DNA of 64,000 nt, taken from assembly GCF_016695175.1 (NCBI RefSeq), contig NZ_CP068023.1, positions 3,591,501 to 3,655,500 of the forward strand. The letters run 5' to 3'. The notes below the pieces were generated by a model. That model was not told where the DNA came from and searched no databases. It saw only the letters and a program-made list of their open reading frames with translations. This document shows positions 55,312 to 64,000 of this stretch, one piece after another (position 1 is the stretch's first letter; each line of letters starts with the position of its first letter). The translations under genes were made by a program, and so were the position numbers. This stretch comes from Pseudoalteromonas sp. GCY (GTDB taxonomy: Bacteria > Pseudomonadota > Gammaproteobacteria > Enterobacterales > Alteromonadaceae).

Positions 55312-55551
55312 ATGAATGAGCAAGCAATCTTCGATCATATCAAACAAGCATTAATTGAAGCGCCACGCAACCAGTACACCACTGAACTACACCTGCAAAT
55401 GATCAAATACGCAGACGATTTAAAAAGCATGACAGCCAAAGAATTTTGCGAAGGCGTTGGCTTAAAACCTAGCTTTGGTACTGAATTTTCGAAAATGCGT
55501 AATCTCACTCACCGTTTAAAAGCCGCTGGCTTAAACACCGACTTGCTCTAA
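55312..55551 (+). CDS. Small HTH-like protein at the head of the type I restriction operon
   Basis: 79 residues. The C-terminal half, MTAKEFCEGVGLKPSFGTEF then SKMRNLTHRLKAAGLN, has the helix-turn-helix look of a small DNA-binding protein; the N-terminal half is helical. AAAGAAG precedes the ATG. It lies 34 bp before hsdM and just after an 18-bp palindrome, so a controller role, timing expression of the restriction system, is plausible but inferred. I recall similar small genes ahead of type I systems but cannot name a family. Confidence 0.72.
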   Translation: MNEQAIFDHIKQALIEAPRNQYTTELHLQMIKYADDLKSMTAKEFCEGVGLKPSFGTEFSKMRNLTHRLKAAGLNTDLL

Positions 55552-55585
55552 CAGCGCTCTATCACAAGGTTTTTTAGGAACACAC

Positions 55586-58435
55586 ATGGCAATTAAAAAG
55601 ACAGAACTTTATTCATCATTATGGGCAAGCTGTGACGAACTGCGTGGCGGTATGGATGCCAGCCAGTATAAAGACTATGTGCTAACGATGCTTTTTATGA
55701 AGTACGTCAGCGACAAATACAAAGGCGACCCATACGGGATGATTGTTGTGCCAGAAGGTGCAAGCTATGACGATATGATAGCCGCCAAAAACGACAAAGA
55801 AATTGGCGATAAAATTAATAAAATTATTTCAGCCCTTGCCGAAGAAAATGACTTAAAAGGCGTGATAGACGTTGCCGACTTCAACGATGAAGACAAGCTC
55901 GGAAAAGGCAAAGAAATGGTTGATCGCCTAACTAAGTTAGTCGGTATTTTCCAAGGTTTAGATTTATCTTCAAACCGTGCTGGCGGTGATGACTTATTAG
56001 GTGACGCTTACGAATATTTAATGCGTCATTTCGCAACAGAATCAGGTAAATCAAAAGGTCAATTCTATACGCCATCCGAAGTATCACAAATTCTGGCAAA
56101 AGTTGTTGGCATAACAGAAGACACGCCACAAGATGCCACCGTATATGACCCAACTTGTGGTTCAGGCTCACTATTATTAAAAGCCAGTGATGAGGCCCCG
56201 CGAGGTTTATCTATATTCGGGCAAGAGATGGATGTAACTACATCAGCTCTATCTAAAATGAACATGATTTTACATGGGCATGTATCCGATATACGTACAA
56301 TTGCACAAGGTAATACGCTTTCGTCACCAGCATTTAAAAATGGAGCCGCGCTAAAAACCTTTGACTTTGCAGTTGCTAACCCGCCTTTTTCAAATAAAAA
56401 CTGGACCAGCGGTTTAAACCCTGAAGCAGATATTTATGATCGTTTTACTTGGGGCATTCCGCCTGAGAAAAACGGTGACTACACCTTCTTACTACACATT
56501 ATCAAAAGCTTAAAAAGCACAGGTAAAGGTGCAGTGATCTTACCGCACGGTGTGTTATTCCGTGGTAATGCAGAAGCTACTATCCGTGAAAACCTTATCA
56601 AACAAGGTTACATCAAAGGCATTATTGGTTTACCTGCTAACTTGTTCTACGGTACAGGTATTCCTGCGTGTATTATTGTGATTGATAAAGAACATGCACA
56701 AAAAGCCATTATCGAGTCAAGTGGTAGCTTTACCGAAGATGATGCAGAGTTACCAACTATATCAGGCCGCCCAATCTTTATGATTGATGCCAGCAAAGGC
56801 TTTATTAAAGATGGCAATAAAAACCGCCTGCGCAGCCAAGATATCCATAAAATTGTTGATGTCTTTAACAAAGGCTTAGAGCTTGAGCGTTACAGCCGTT
56901 TAGTGGAAATTGATGAAATTGCCGCTAACAATTACAACCTTAATATCCCACGTTATATCGACTCCTCTGAACCAGAAGACCTACACGACTTAAGTGCGCA
57001 TCTGCAAGGTGGTATTCCAAACCGCGATATTGATGCCCTTGAACATTACTGGCGGGTATTTCCTAGCATTCGTGCAACGCTTTTCAAGCCAGAACCCAAC
57101 CCAAAAAGAAGCGGCTATAGCCATGCACTCGTTGAAGCAAGCCAAGTAAAAAGCACCATTTTGGCGCATCAAGAATTTAAAGACTTTGCCGCTCGTAGCC
57201 TATTGCCATTTAAACAGTGGATATCAGTAGCAAAACTTAAAGAAATCAAGGTTGGCGATAACCCGAAGAACTTTATCTTTACCATTTCAGAAAACTTACT
57301 GAACAGCTATGCCAATAGCGACCTATTAAGCAAATACGACATTTACCAAATCCTTATGGATTACTGGGCAGATACCATGCAGGATGATGTATATGTATTG
57401 GTACAGGATGATTGGCAAGCGGGTAATAGGTTAAGACTGCTTTTACCCGTAAAAGATGACAAGGGGAAAAACGTATACAAAGAGCCTCATGATTTCATTC
57501 TGAATAAATCTCGTTATAAGGGAGAGCTAATACCTACACCATTGGTAATTGCTAAATACTTTTCAGCAGAACAAGATCATATTGATAGCCTAAAAGTATC
57601 TTTGGAAGGTGTACAAAGTGAAATGCAACAGCTACTTGAAGAACATGGTGGCGAGGATATGGCGCTTGAGCTATTTACTGATGGAGATAAAAAACCAAAT
57701 AAAGCTGTAATAACAAATTGTGTTTTTGAGTGGGAAGAAACGGTTGTAAATCTACTTAACCGTCCCCTAGCCAACTCAATCTCAGCGAAAAGAACGGAAC
57801 TAGCAAACTCAGAGCAATCGCTGTCGGAATTTGAAAACGATCCAGAACATAAAGCAGTCTTTGAGTCATTATTAAACAACAAAGGTAAATTAACCAAAAC
57901 CAATGTTAATAAACGTATAAAAGCTATTGGTGAATTGGATACGGCTAATGAGCTTGTAACACTAAACAGCTATATCAATTTAAGCAATGACGTTGCAACA
58001 GTTAAGAAAGAACTTAAGTCTTTAGAGGCTCAAAAAGCCGAATTTATTGTAAGAGCATTAGAGCTTTATGGTGATGATGAAAATGTTGAATGCTTGAAGA
58101 TTGCATACCAATATCAATCCCTCGCAGAAAAAGAAACACTGCTTAATTCTGAAATCAAAGATGCAGAAAATACGCTTTATCAATTGTTAATCGATAAGTA
58201 CCCAACTATTCCATTAACAGAAGTGAAAGAATTAATTGTCGATGACAAATGGCTAGCAACACTGCAAGCCAATATCATTGCCGAAATTGAACGTGTTACC
58301 CAGCAAATGGCAAATCGTGTAAGACAACTGGAGGAGCGCTATAGTACGCCATTACCAACTCTTTCCAAATCAGTCGATGACCTTAGCGATAAAGTCGCAA
58401 GTCACTTAAAAGCAATGGGGTTGGAGATTGGCTAG
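55586..58435 (+). CDS. hsdM: Type I restriction-modification DNA methyltransferase subunit with long C-terminal extension
   Basis: 949 residues, nearly twice a classical HsdM (about 500-530). Residues 10-135 are the HsdM N-terminal helical domain, 140-480 the N6-adenine methylase: GKSKGQFYTPSEVSQIL, SAM motif DPTCGSG (188-194), catalytic NPPF (265-268). The extension (about 480-949) includes YDIYQILMDYWADTMQDDVY, and from about 640 long coiled-coil-like helices rich in Glu and Lys. It methylates the target together with HsdS. TTTTTTAGGAACACAC precedes the ATG. Stop overlaps hsdS start by one base. Confidence 0.94.
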   Translation: MAIKKTELYSSLWASCDELRGGMDASQYKDYVLTMLFMKYVSDKYKGDPYGMIVVPEGASYDDMIAAKNDKEIGDKINKIISALAEENDLKGVIDVADFNDEDKLGKGKEMVDRLTKLVGIFQGLDLSSNRAGGDDLLGDAYEYLMRHFATESGKSKGQFYTPSEVSQILAKVVGITEDTPQDATVYDPTCGSGSLLLKASDEAPRGLSIFGQEMDVTTSALSKMNMILHGHVSDIRTIAQGNTLSSPAFKNGAALKTFDFAVANPPFSNKNWTSGLNPEADIYDRFTWGIPPEKNGDYTFLLHIIKSLKSTGKGAVILPHGVLFRGNAEATIRENLIKQGYIKGIIGLPANLFYGTGIPACIIVIDKEHAQKAIIESSGSFTEDDAELPTISGRPIFMIDASKGFIKDGNKNRLRSQDIHKIVDVFNKGLELERYSRLVEIDEIAANNYNLNIPRYIDSSEPEDLHDLSAHLQGGIPNRDIDALEHYWRVFPSIRATLFKPEPNPKRSGYSHALVEASQVKSTILAHQEFKDFAARSLLPFKQWISVAKLKEIKVGDNPKNFIFTISENLLNSYANSDLLSKYDIYQILMDYWADTMQDDVYVLVQDDWQAGNRLRLLLPVKDDKGKNVYKEPHDFILNKSRYKGELIPTPLVIAKYFSAEQDHIDSLKVSLEGVQSEMQQLLEEHGGEDMALELFTDGDKKPNKAVITNCVFEWEETVVNLLNRPLANSISAKRTELANSEQSLSEFENDPEHKAVFESLLNNKGKLTKTNVNKRIKAIGELDTANELVTLNSYINLSNDVATVKKELKSLEAQKAEFIVRALELYGDDENVECLKIAYQYQSLAEKETLLNSEIKDAENTLYQLLIDKYPTIPLTEVKELIVDDKWLATLQANIIAEIERVTQQMANRVRQLEERYSTPLPTLSKSVDDLSDKVASHLKAMGLEIG

Positions 58436-59802
58436 TGAAAGAAAATAATACTGATTTCAAAAATACAAGATTTGGTTTCTTGCCTATTGATTGGGACTGT
58501 CTACCTTTAGGCGAACTAGTTCATGACGTGGCATATGGCTCGTCTGCTAAATCCTCTAGCGATGGTTCTACCCCTGTTTTGAGAATGGGGAATATGCAAG
58601 ATGGCTTTATTGATTGGACAGACCTTGTCTATACCAGTGATGAGCTTGAGATCAAGAAGTATAAATTAGAGAAAAATACAGTGCTTTTCAATAGGACTAA
58701 TACTGTAGACCTAGTTGGCAAAGCAGCAATTTATAAGGGTGAACGACCTGCCATTTATGCTGGGTACTTGATTAAAATAAACAATAAACCTGAATTACTT
58801 AATGCTGAATATTTAAACTACATTTTAAATACTTACCAAATTAAATCTTATAACAAGCTTGTTCTTAGTGTTGCGGTGAGTCAGGCCAATATTAATGGAC
58901 AAAAACTAAAAACTTATCCAATTCCTGTTCCCCCCAACATAGAGGAACAGAAGGCCATTGCCAATGCCTTGTCCGATGTGGATGCGCTATTAACAGAATT
59001 GGAAAAGCTGATCGCGAAAAAACAAACGATTAAAACCGCCACCATGCAACAACTGCTGACAGGCAAAACCCGTTTACCTCAATTCGCCACTTACACTGAA
59101 GGCGAAAAGAAAGGTCAACAAAAAGGCACAAAGCCCAGCGAACTAGGCGAAATCCCTGAGGATTGGGATGTCATAACGATTGATGAAGCACTATCTAAAA
59201 AAATGATCATTGATCAAATGGATGGAAACCACGGGGAACTATACCCCAAAAGCCATGAGTTTAGTCAGGATGGTGTTCCATATGTTGGAGCAACAGATTT
59301 TTATAATGGCATCATTGATTATAAAAACTGTAAAAAGCTTCCTCTTGGTAGAGCAAAAAAGTTCAAAAAAGGTATAGCATTAAATGGCGATATCCTTTTT
59401 GCTCACAATGCTACAGTTGGTCCAACTACTCTGGTTGAGACTGAAGAAGATTTCATAATTATAAGTACAACTGCAACTTACTACAGATGTGACAATGAAA
59501 AACTCAAGAACACTTACTTGTTGAGCTTTTTCAAGTCGGATTTATTCGTAAAACAGTTCTCAGCCGTCATGTCTCAATCTACAAGGAATCAAGTACCAAT
59601 TTTAGCTCAGCGCAAGTTCTACATTGCTATACCAAGTATTGAAGAACAAACCGCTATCGCAGCCATCCTCTCGGATATGGATAACGAAATCCAAACCCTT
59701 GAACAGCGCTTAGCGAAAACCCGCCAAATCAAACAAGGTATGATGCAAGCACTACTCACAGGCCGCATACGTTTACCTTTTAACCAAGCTAAGGGAATAT
59801 AA
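58435..59802 (+). CDS. hsdS: Type I restriction-modification specificity subunit
   Basis: 455 residues, GTG start overlapping the hsdM stop (TAGTG). Two target-recognition domains (about 10-170 and 240-400) are each followed by a conserved helical spacer: EEQKAIANALSDVDALLTEL with MQQLLTGKTRLP, and EEQTAIAAILSDMDNEIQTL with MQALLTGRIRLP. The two halves therefore each read half of a bipartite DNA site; the sequence recognised cannot be predicted. Lower GC in the recognition domains than the spacers suggests domain exchange between strains. Confidence 0.95.
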   Translation: MKENNTDFKNTRFGFLPIDWDCLPLGELVHDVAYGSSAKSSSDGSTPVLRMGNMQDGFIDWTDLVYTSDELEIKKYKLEKNTVLFNRTNTVDLVGKAAIYKGERPAIYAGYLIKINNKPELLNAEYLNYILNTYQIKSYNKLVLSVAVSQANINGQKLKTYPIPVPPNIEEQKAIANALSDVDALLTELEKLIAKKQTIKTATMQQLLTGKTRLPQFATYTEGEKKGQQKGTKPSELGEIPEDWDVITIDEALSKKMIIDQMDGNHGELYPKSHEFSQDGVPYVGATDFYNGIIDYKNCKKLPLGRAKKFKKGIALNGDILFAHNATVGPTTLVETEEDFIIISTTATYYRCDNEKLKNTYLLSFFKSDLFVKQFSAVMSQSTRNQVPILAQRKFYIAIPSIEEQTAIAAILSDMDNEIQTLEQRLAKTRQIKQGMMQALLTGRIRLPFNQAKGI

Positions 59803-59804
59803 AA

Positions 59805-60455
59805 GTGGTTTACAACTATAGTCAAACCCTTAACCCACAAAAAGCGTTGATTTGGCGCATAGTGCATCGTAACAATATACCGTGGATCTTAGATAACGGT
59901 TTGTATTGTGGTAATAGTCAGGTGCAGTCACCTAATTGGGAGGCTATAGGTAGTTCGGAGTTAATACAAAAACGAGCAACTCATCCTGTCCCGATTGCTC
60001 CTTTTGGTTCATTAAATGACTATGTGCCTTTTTACTTTACTCCTTTCTCACCTATGTTGCTCAACATAAAGTCAGGGCGAGGCGTTATTCAGCGGGCTAA
60101 CGAAGACATTGTTATTTTGGTATCATCATTACATAAAGTTGAACAATTAAACTTGGAATTTGTCTATACGGACATGCATGCCTATTACCTATGGGCTAAA
60201 TTTTATTCTGATTTAAAGCACTTAGGAGCTGTAGATTGGCCTATTTTACAGGCAAGAGATTTTGCTAGAGATCAGAATGATCCCGCCAAGTTTGAGCGAT
60301 ATCAGGCAGAGGCATTAATCAAACAGCATTGCCCTATCAATGCTTTATTAGGCGTAGTTTGTTACAACGCGCAAGTTGAACAACAATTAAAACAGCATAT
60401 TCAACAGCGCAATATGAATTTGGATGTCATTGTGCGTCCTGGATGGTACTTTTAA
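59805..60455 (+). CDS. darT: DarT-like DNA ADP-ribosyltransferase toxin (DUF4433)
   Basis: 216 residues, GTG start with AAGGGA eight bases upstream, two bases after hsdS. DarT enzymes attach ADP-ribose to thymidine in single-stranded DNA. Family landmarks: [13 protein letters not shown] (His21), [16 protein letters not shown] (73-88), MHAYYLW, and RYQAEALI with the presumed catalytic Glu169. The next gene, overlapping by one base, is the macrodomain antitoxin. Known DarTG systems block phage replication, so placement in the restriction operon suggests a joint defence island. The catalytic features look complete. Confidence 0.9.
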   Translation: MVYNYSQTLNPQKALIWRIVHRNNIPWILDNGLYCGNSQVQSPNWEAIGSSELIQKRATHPVPIAPFGSLNDYVPFYFTPFSPMLLNIKSGRGVIQRANEDIVILVSSLHKVEQLNLEFVYTDMHAYYLWAKFYSDLKHLGAVDWPILQARDFARDQNDPAKFERYQAEALIKQHCPINALLGVVCYNAQVEQQLKQHIQQRNMNLDVIVRPGWYF

Positions 60456-61519
60456 TGATCACATATACACAAGGTAATTTACTCGAAGCTAACGCAGATG
60501 CTCTAGTCAATACAGTTAATACTGTAGGGGTTATGGGTAAAGGCATTGCGTTAATGTTCAAAGAGCGCTTTCCTAAAAACATGGCTGAATATGCAGCTGC
60601 CTGCAAGGCTAAGCGAGTAAACACCGGTCAAATGTTTGTTACTGAAACAGGCGAATTAATGGGACCTAGGTGGATCGTAAACTTCCCTACCAAGCAGCAC
60701 TGGCGTGCAAAATCTAAAATGGAATGGATTCAAGATGGTTTAATCGATCTTCGCCACTTTATAGAAAACAATAATGTTGGTTCTATAGCAATTCCTCCAC
60801 TTGGCGCAGGGCAAGGCGGCTTGTCTTGGCCTGACGTAAAACTAGAAATTGAAAAAGCATTATCCGATATTGAAAATACAAATATCATTGTATTTGAACC
60901 TACCAGTAAATATCAAAATGTAGCCAAAAAAGCAGGTGTAAAGAAACTAACACCAGCGAGAGCTTTAGTTGCCGAGTTAGTAAGACGTTATTGGATATTA
61001 GGCATGGAGTGTAGCCTGCTAGAAATTCAAAAGCTAGCTTGGTTTTTGCAAAGAACCATTGAAAGATCAGGCTTGAAAAATGAGTTAAAGCTTAATTTCG
61101 AAGCAAATTATTATGGGCCCTATGCCAATAACTTAGAGCACTTGTTAAATGCTTTAGATGGTAGTTATTTGAAATCAGATAAACGTATTCCTGATTGTGA
61201 TCCTTTAGATGTCATCTGGTTCAATGAAAACGAGAGACAAAAAGTTTCGACCTACTTAAGCACCGAGGCGAAAGAGTATTTACCTGCATTAGAAGAAGCA
61301 ACTCAAGTAATTAATGGCTTCGAATCTCCTTTTGGCTTAGAGCTTTTGTCTACAGTGGATTGGCTTATTACTAAGCAAGGATGTGATAAAACGGTTGAGT
61401 CAATAAAAGAAGGCATAGCCAACTGGCCTACTGGAGATAAATGGGCACTGCGCAAGTTAACCTTATTTGGCGATAGAGAAATTCAATTTGCTTTGACTAA
61501 TTTGGAAAACCTACATTAG
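60455..61519 (+). CDS. darG: DarG-like macrodomain antitoxin
   Basis: 354 residues from ATG 60455 (TAATG overlap with darT). Residues 1-155 are a macrodomain: [39 protein letters not shown], and [13 protein letters not shown], which remove ADP-ribose from DNA thymidine in DarG proteins. The C-terminal half (about 165-354, [20 protein letters not shown] onwards) matches the DarG C-terminal region that can bind and inhibit DarT directly. Both functions are known for the family; both domains are intact here. Confidence 0.92.
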   Translation: MITYTQGNLLEANADALVNTVNTVGVMGKGIALMFKERFPKNMAEYAAACKAKRVNTGQMFVTETGELMGPRWIVNFPTKQHWRAKSKMEWIQDGLIDLRHFIENNNVGSIAIPPLGAGQGGLSWPDVKLEIEKALSDIENTNIIVFEPTSKYQNVAKKAGVKKLTPARALVAELVRRYWILGMECSLLEIQKLAWFLQRTIERSGLKNELKLNFEANYYGPYANNLEHLLNALDGSYLKSDKRIPDCDPLDVIWFNENERQKVSTYLSTEAKEYLPALEEATQVINGFESPFGLELLSTVDWLITKQGCDKTVESIKEGIANWPTGDKWALRKLTLFGDREIQFALTNLENLH

Positions 61520-61556
61520 CTGAATCGATCCAATAAAAACGAAATAAAGGAATAAT

Positions 61557-64000
61557 ATGAGTAATGTCGGTCAATTAGAGCGTAAAACTCAAAACCGCGT
61601 AGTTAAGTTTTTTAAAGAACAACTTGATTACGACTATCTAGGTAATTGGGAATACCGTGAAGGTAATAGCAATATTGAAAGAGAGCTGCTTACTACGTGG
61701 TTAGAAAATAAAGGTTATTCTGATGTCCTCATCACCCGAGCTTTACGAGTGCTTGACCTTAAAGCCGCATGCGGCGGGGCAAGAAAACTCTATGATGCCA
61801 ATAGAACGGTTTACCGACTTTTACGTTATGGCATCAAGGTAAAAGAAGGTGCGGGTCAAAAAAATCAAACGGTTTGGCTGATTGACTGGGAAAATCCTGA
61901 AAATAATGACTTTGCCATTGCCGAAGAAGTCACCGTAAAAGGCGAATTAAAGAAACGCCCAGATATTGTTATTTACGTAAACGGCATCGCGCTTGGCGTG
62001 ATTGAATTAAAACGTTCTTCAGTTTCTGTCAGTGAAGGCATTCGCCAAAATTTAGACAATCAAAAAAAAGCCTTTATCCGTAATTTCTTCACTACTATGC
62101 AGCTTGTGATGGCAGGGAACGATACCCAAGGTATTCGCTACGGCACAATAGAGACATCCGAAAAGTATTATCTTGAATGGAAAGAAAGCAGCGGCAAAGA
62201 AAACCCAAACCCACTGCCTTCAAGTAAAATTAAAGCAGAAAATTTACTCGATACCCATATCGCGCAATTGTGTGATAAAACACGTTTTCTGCAACTCATT
62301 CATGACTTTATAGTGTTTGATGCTGGTGTGAAGAAGACCTGCCGACACAATCAATTTTTTGGTATTCAAGCCGCTCAAAAATACGTTAAAAAGCACGATG
62401 ATGGCATTATCTGGCACACACAAGGCTCAGGCAAAAGCTTAACCATGGTTTGGCTTGCTAAGTGGATACGCGAAAACGTGACAGACTCGCGGGTACTTAT
62501 CGTAACTGACAGAACCGAGTTAGACGAACAAATAGAAAAAGTGTTCTCAGGTGTTGATGAAGATATTTATCGAACAGTAAGTGGCGGTGATTTAGTTGCG
62601 ACGCTCAATGAGCCCAACCCCTGGCTATTTTGCTCTCTCGTTCATAAATTTGGCCGAAATGGTGAGGCACTTAGTGAAAAAGAAAGTGAAGAAGCCAAGA
62701 CGCAAGCGACAACAGACTACATTGAAGCCCTAACTAAAAACTTACCAAGTGATTTTGTCGCAAAAGGCAACTTGTTTGTGTTTGTCGATGAGTGCCACCG
62801 AACACAGTCAGGTAAGTTGCACGAGGCCATGAAAACTATTTTGCCCAAAGCCATGTTTATCGGTTTTACGGGTACGCCACTGATGAAAAAAGACAAGAAA
62901 AAGTCTTTAGAAGTGTTTGGCCCTTATATTCACACCTATAAATTTGATGAAGCCGTGAGTGACGGCGTAGTGCTCGACCTTCGTTATGAAGCAAGAGATA
63001 TTGATCAGCACTTAACTTCAAAGAAAAAGGTAGATCAATGGTTTGAAGCTAAAACCAAGGGCCTTTCGAATCTTGCTAAGATGCAGCTCAAACAAAAATG
63101 GGGCACAATGCAGAAGGTGCTCTCGAGTAAATCTCGCTTAGAACAAATTGTTAGCGACATGCTGATGGATATGGAGGTAAAGCCAGCATTGATGTCAGGC
63201 AGAGGTAACGCCATGTTGGTATGTGCCAGCGTTCATCAAGCTTGTGTGGTTTATGACTTGTTTAGTAAAACCGACCTTGCCGGAAAATGCGCGGTAGTAA
63301 CCAGTTATCAGCCTGCTGCAAGCTCTATAAAAGGTGAAGAATCTGGTGAAGGCTTAACAGAAAAGCTATTTAAATATGACACCTATCGCAAGATGTTAGC
63401 GGATTACTTTGAGCAAAGTGAAGACGAAGCCGCGAAGCGTGTTGAAGAGTTTGAAAAAGCCGTTAAGAAACGTTTTGTTGAAGAGCCGGGACAAATGCGC
63501 CTACTCATTGTGGTCGATAAACTATTAACTGGCTTTGATGCCCCTTCCGCTACTTACCTCTATATTGACAAAAAGATGGCCGATCATAACCTTTTCCAAG
63601 CTATATGCCGGGTAAACCGTCTAGATGGTGAAGACAAAGACTACGGTTATATCATAGATTACAAAGACTTATTCCGCTCTCTTGATAAAGCCATTAAAGA
63701 TTATACAGCAGAAGCGTTTGATGGATATGACGCTGATGATGTGAAAGGGCTTTTGAAAGACCGCTTACAAGAGTCTCGTGCTGATTTAGATAATTCGCTG
63801 GAAGCGGTAAGAGCACTATGTGAACCAGTGAAAGCGCCTAGAAATACCATAGATTTCATTCACTATTTTTGTGGTGAGTCTGGAGTTGCACCAAAAGATG
63901 AGAATGAGCGCACCGAAAAAGAAGCGCTGCGTTTAACCTTATATCAATCTGTTGCCAAGCTGCTCCGCGCATACACCAACCTTGCAAATGAAATGGAGCA
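61557..64000 (+). CDS. hsdR: Type I restriction endonuclease subunit R, 3'-truncated by the window edge
   Basis: At least 814 residues, continuing beyond the window; family length is about 1,000. AAAGGAATAAT precedes the ATG. Nuclease domain with the PD-(D/E)xK pattern: RPDIVIYVNGIALGVIELKR. Helicase motor: WHTQGSGKSLTMVWLA (Walker A), VFVDECHRTQSG (DECH), FIGFTGTPLMKKD, then LLIVVDKLLTGFDAP and AICRVNRL of RecA-like domain 2. It translocates DNA and cuts unmethylated DNA with HsdM and HsdS. Separated from hsdM and hsdS by darT-darG. Confidence 0.95.
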   Translation, partial: MSNVGQLERKTQNRVVKFFKEQLDYDYLGNWEYREGNSNIERELLTTWLENKGYSDVLITRALRVLDLKAACGGARKLYDANRTVYRLLRYGIKVKEGAGQKNQTVWLIDWENPENNDFAIAEEVTVKGELKKRPDIVIYVNGIALGVIELKRSSVSVSEGIRQNLDNQKKAFIRNFFTTMQLVMAGNDTQGIRYGTIETSEKYYLEWKESSGKENPNPLPSSKIKAENLLDTHIAQLCDKTRFLQLIHDFIVFDAGVKKTCRHNQFFGIQAAQKYVKKHDDGIIWHTQGSGKSLTMVWLAKWIRENVTDSRVLIVTDRTELDEQIEKVFSGVDEDIYRTVSGGDLVATLNEPNPWLFCSLVHKFGRNGEALSEKESEEAKTQATTDYIEALTKNLPSDFVAKGNLFVFVDECHRTQSGKLHEAMKTILPKAMFIGFTGTPLMKKDKKKSLEVFGPYIHTYKFDEAVSDGVVLDLRYEARDIDQHLTSKKKVDQWFEAKTKGLSNLAKMQLKQKWGTMQKVLSSKSRLEQIVSDMLMDMEVKPALMSGRGNAMLVCASVHQACVVYDLFSKTDLAGKCAVVTSYQPAASSIKGEESGEGLTEKLFKYDTYRKMLADYFEQSEDEAAKRVEEFEKAVKKRFVEEPGQMRLLIVVDKLLTGFDAPSATYLYIDKKMADHNLFQAICRVNRLDGEDKDYGYIIDYKDLFRSLDKAIKDYTAEAFDGYDADDVKGLLKDRLQESRADLDNSLEAVRALCEPVKAPRNTIDFIHYFCGESGVAPKDENERTEKEALRLTLYQSVAKLLRAYTNLANEME

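Overview
The window looks like chromosome of a marine gammaproteobacterium of the order Alteromonadales, most probably Pseudoalteromonas. The indications are the argCBFG-argHA cluster with argH fused to an acetyltransferase and a divergent argE, the coaD/Wzi, spoT/ridA and gmk/rpoZ neighbourhoods, moderate GC content, and frequent TATACCAATT-type short repeats. This assignment rests on gene content and remembered family features; no search was run.

Layout. 1-8156: 3' part of an RND efflux permease, msrA, a secreted protein of unknown function, a BtuB-type receptor behind a cobalamin riboswitch, yajQ, a VanZ-like protein and panE. 8613-12968: thiI, a TetR regulator, coaD and a Wzi-like outer-membrane protein. 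13069-13790: a two-gene cassette of a short Gly-rich peptide and a small membrane protein. 13968-21112: arginine biosynthesis (argHA, argG, argF, argB, argC on the minus strand, argE divergent) with an ARG-box-like palindrome in the shared promoter region. 21389-27271: an unknown protein, a large zinc metalloprotease, fbp, a sulfurtransferase and a cytidylyltransferase-like protein. 27521-31720: a tightly coupled four-gene operon (cupredoxin-like protein, GGDEF/EAL protein, DUF3034 protein, truncated-haemoglobin lipoprotein). 31837-35684: purC and a Zrg-like ABC transporter whose permease carries a His-Glu repeat. 36293-38021: an operon of a helix-turn-helix regulator, two double-glycine peptides, a membrane protein and an eight-cysteine peptide. 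38093-42544: haem oxygenase, ridA, spoT, rpoZ, gmk. 42797-44284: REP-like repeats split by an IS110-family element. 44285-48765: asnA, asnC, trmH, recG. 48789-49130: 93-bp tandem repeats. 49226-55025: a hydrolase, then a TetR-controlled RND pump operon. 55312-64000: a type I restriction-modification operon with a DarT/DarG toxin-antitoxin pair between hsdS and hsdR; hsdR runs off the window.

The most interesting signal is a pair of cassettes encoding very short peptides (48-57 residues) with a double-glycine or glycine-rich boundary followed by a [VI]-K-(x)-D-P core. Each cassette also encodes a small polytopic membrane protein, and the two membrane proteins share DLLT, DLAxF and W-x-W landmarks. 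The larger cassette also has a putative regulator and a Cys-rich peptide with a GGG boundary. No modification enzyme or dedicated peptidase-transporter lies beside either cassette. They look like an undescribed, or at least poorly described, secreted-peptide family. The peptides are mostly too short for routine gene calling.

Second in interest are the defence operon at the right end, with its own small regulator and an 18-bp perfect palindrome upstream, and the IS110-family element with 13-bp inverted repeats, one further copy of which forms the transposase ribosome-binding site.
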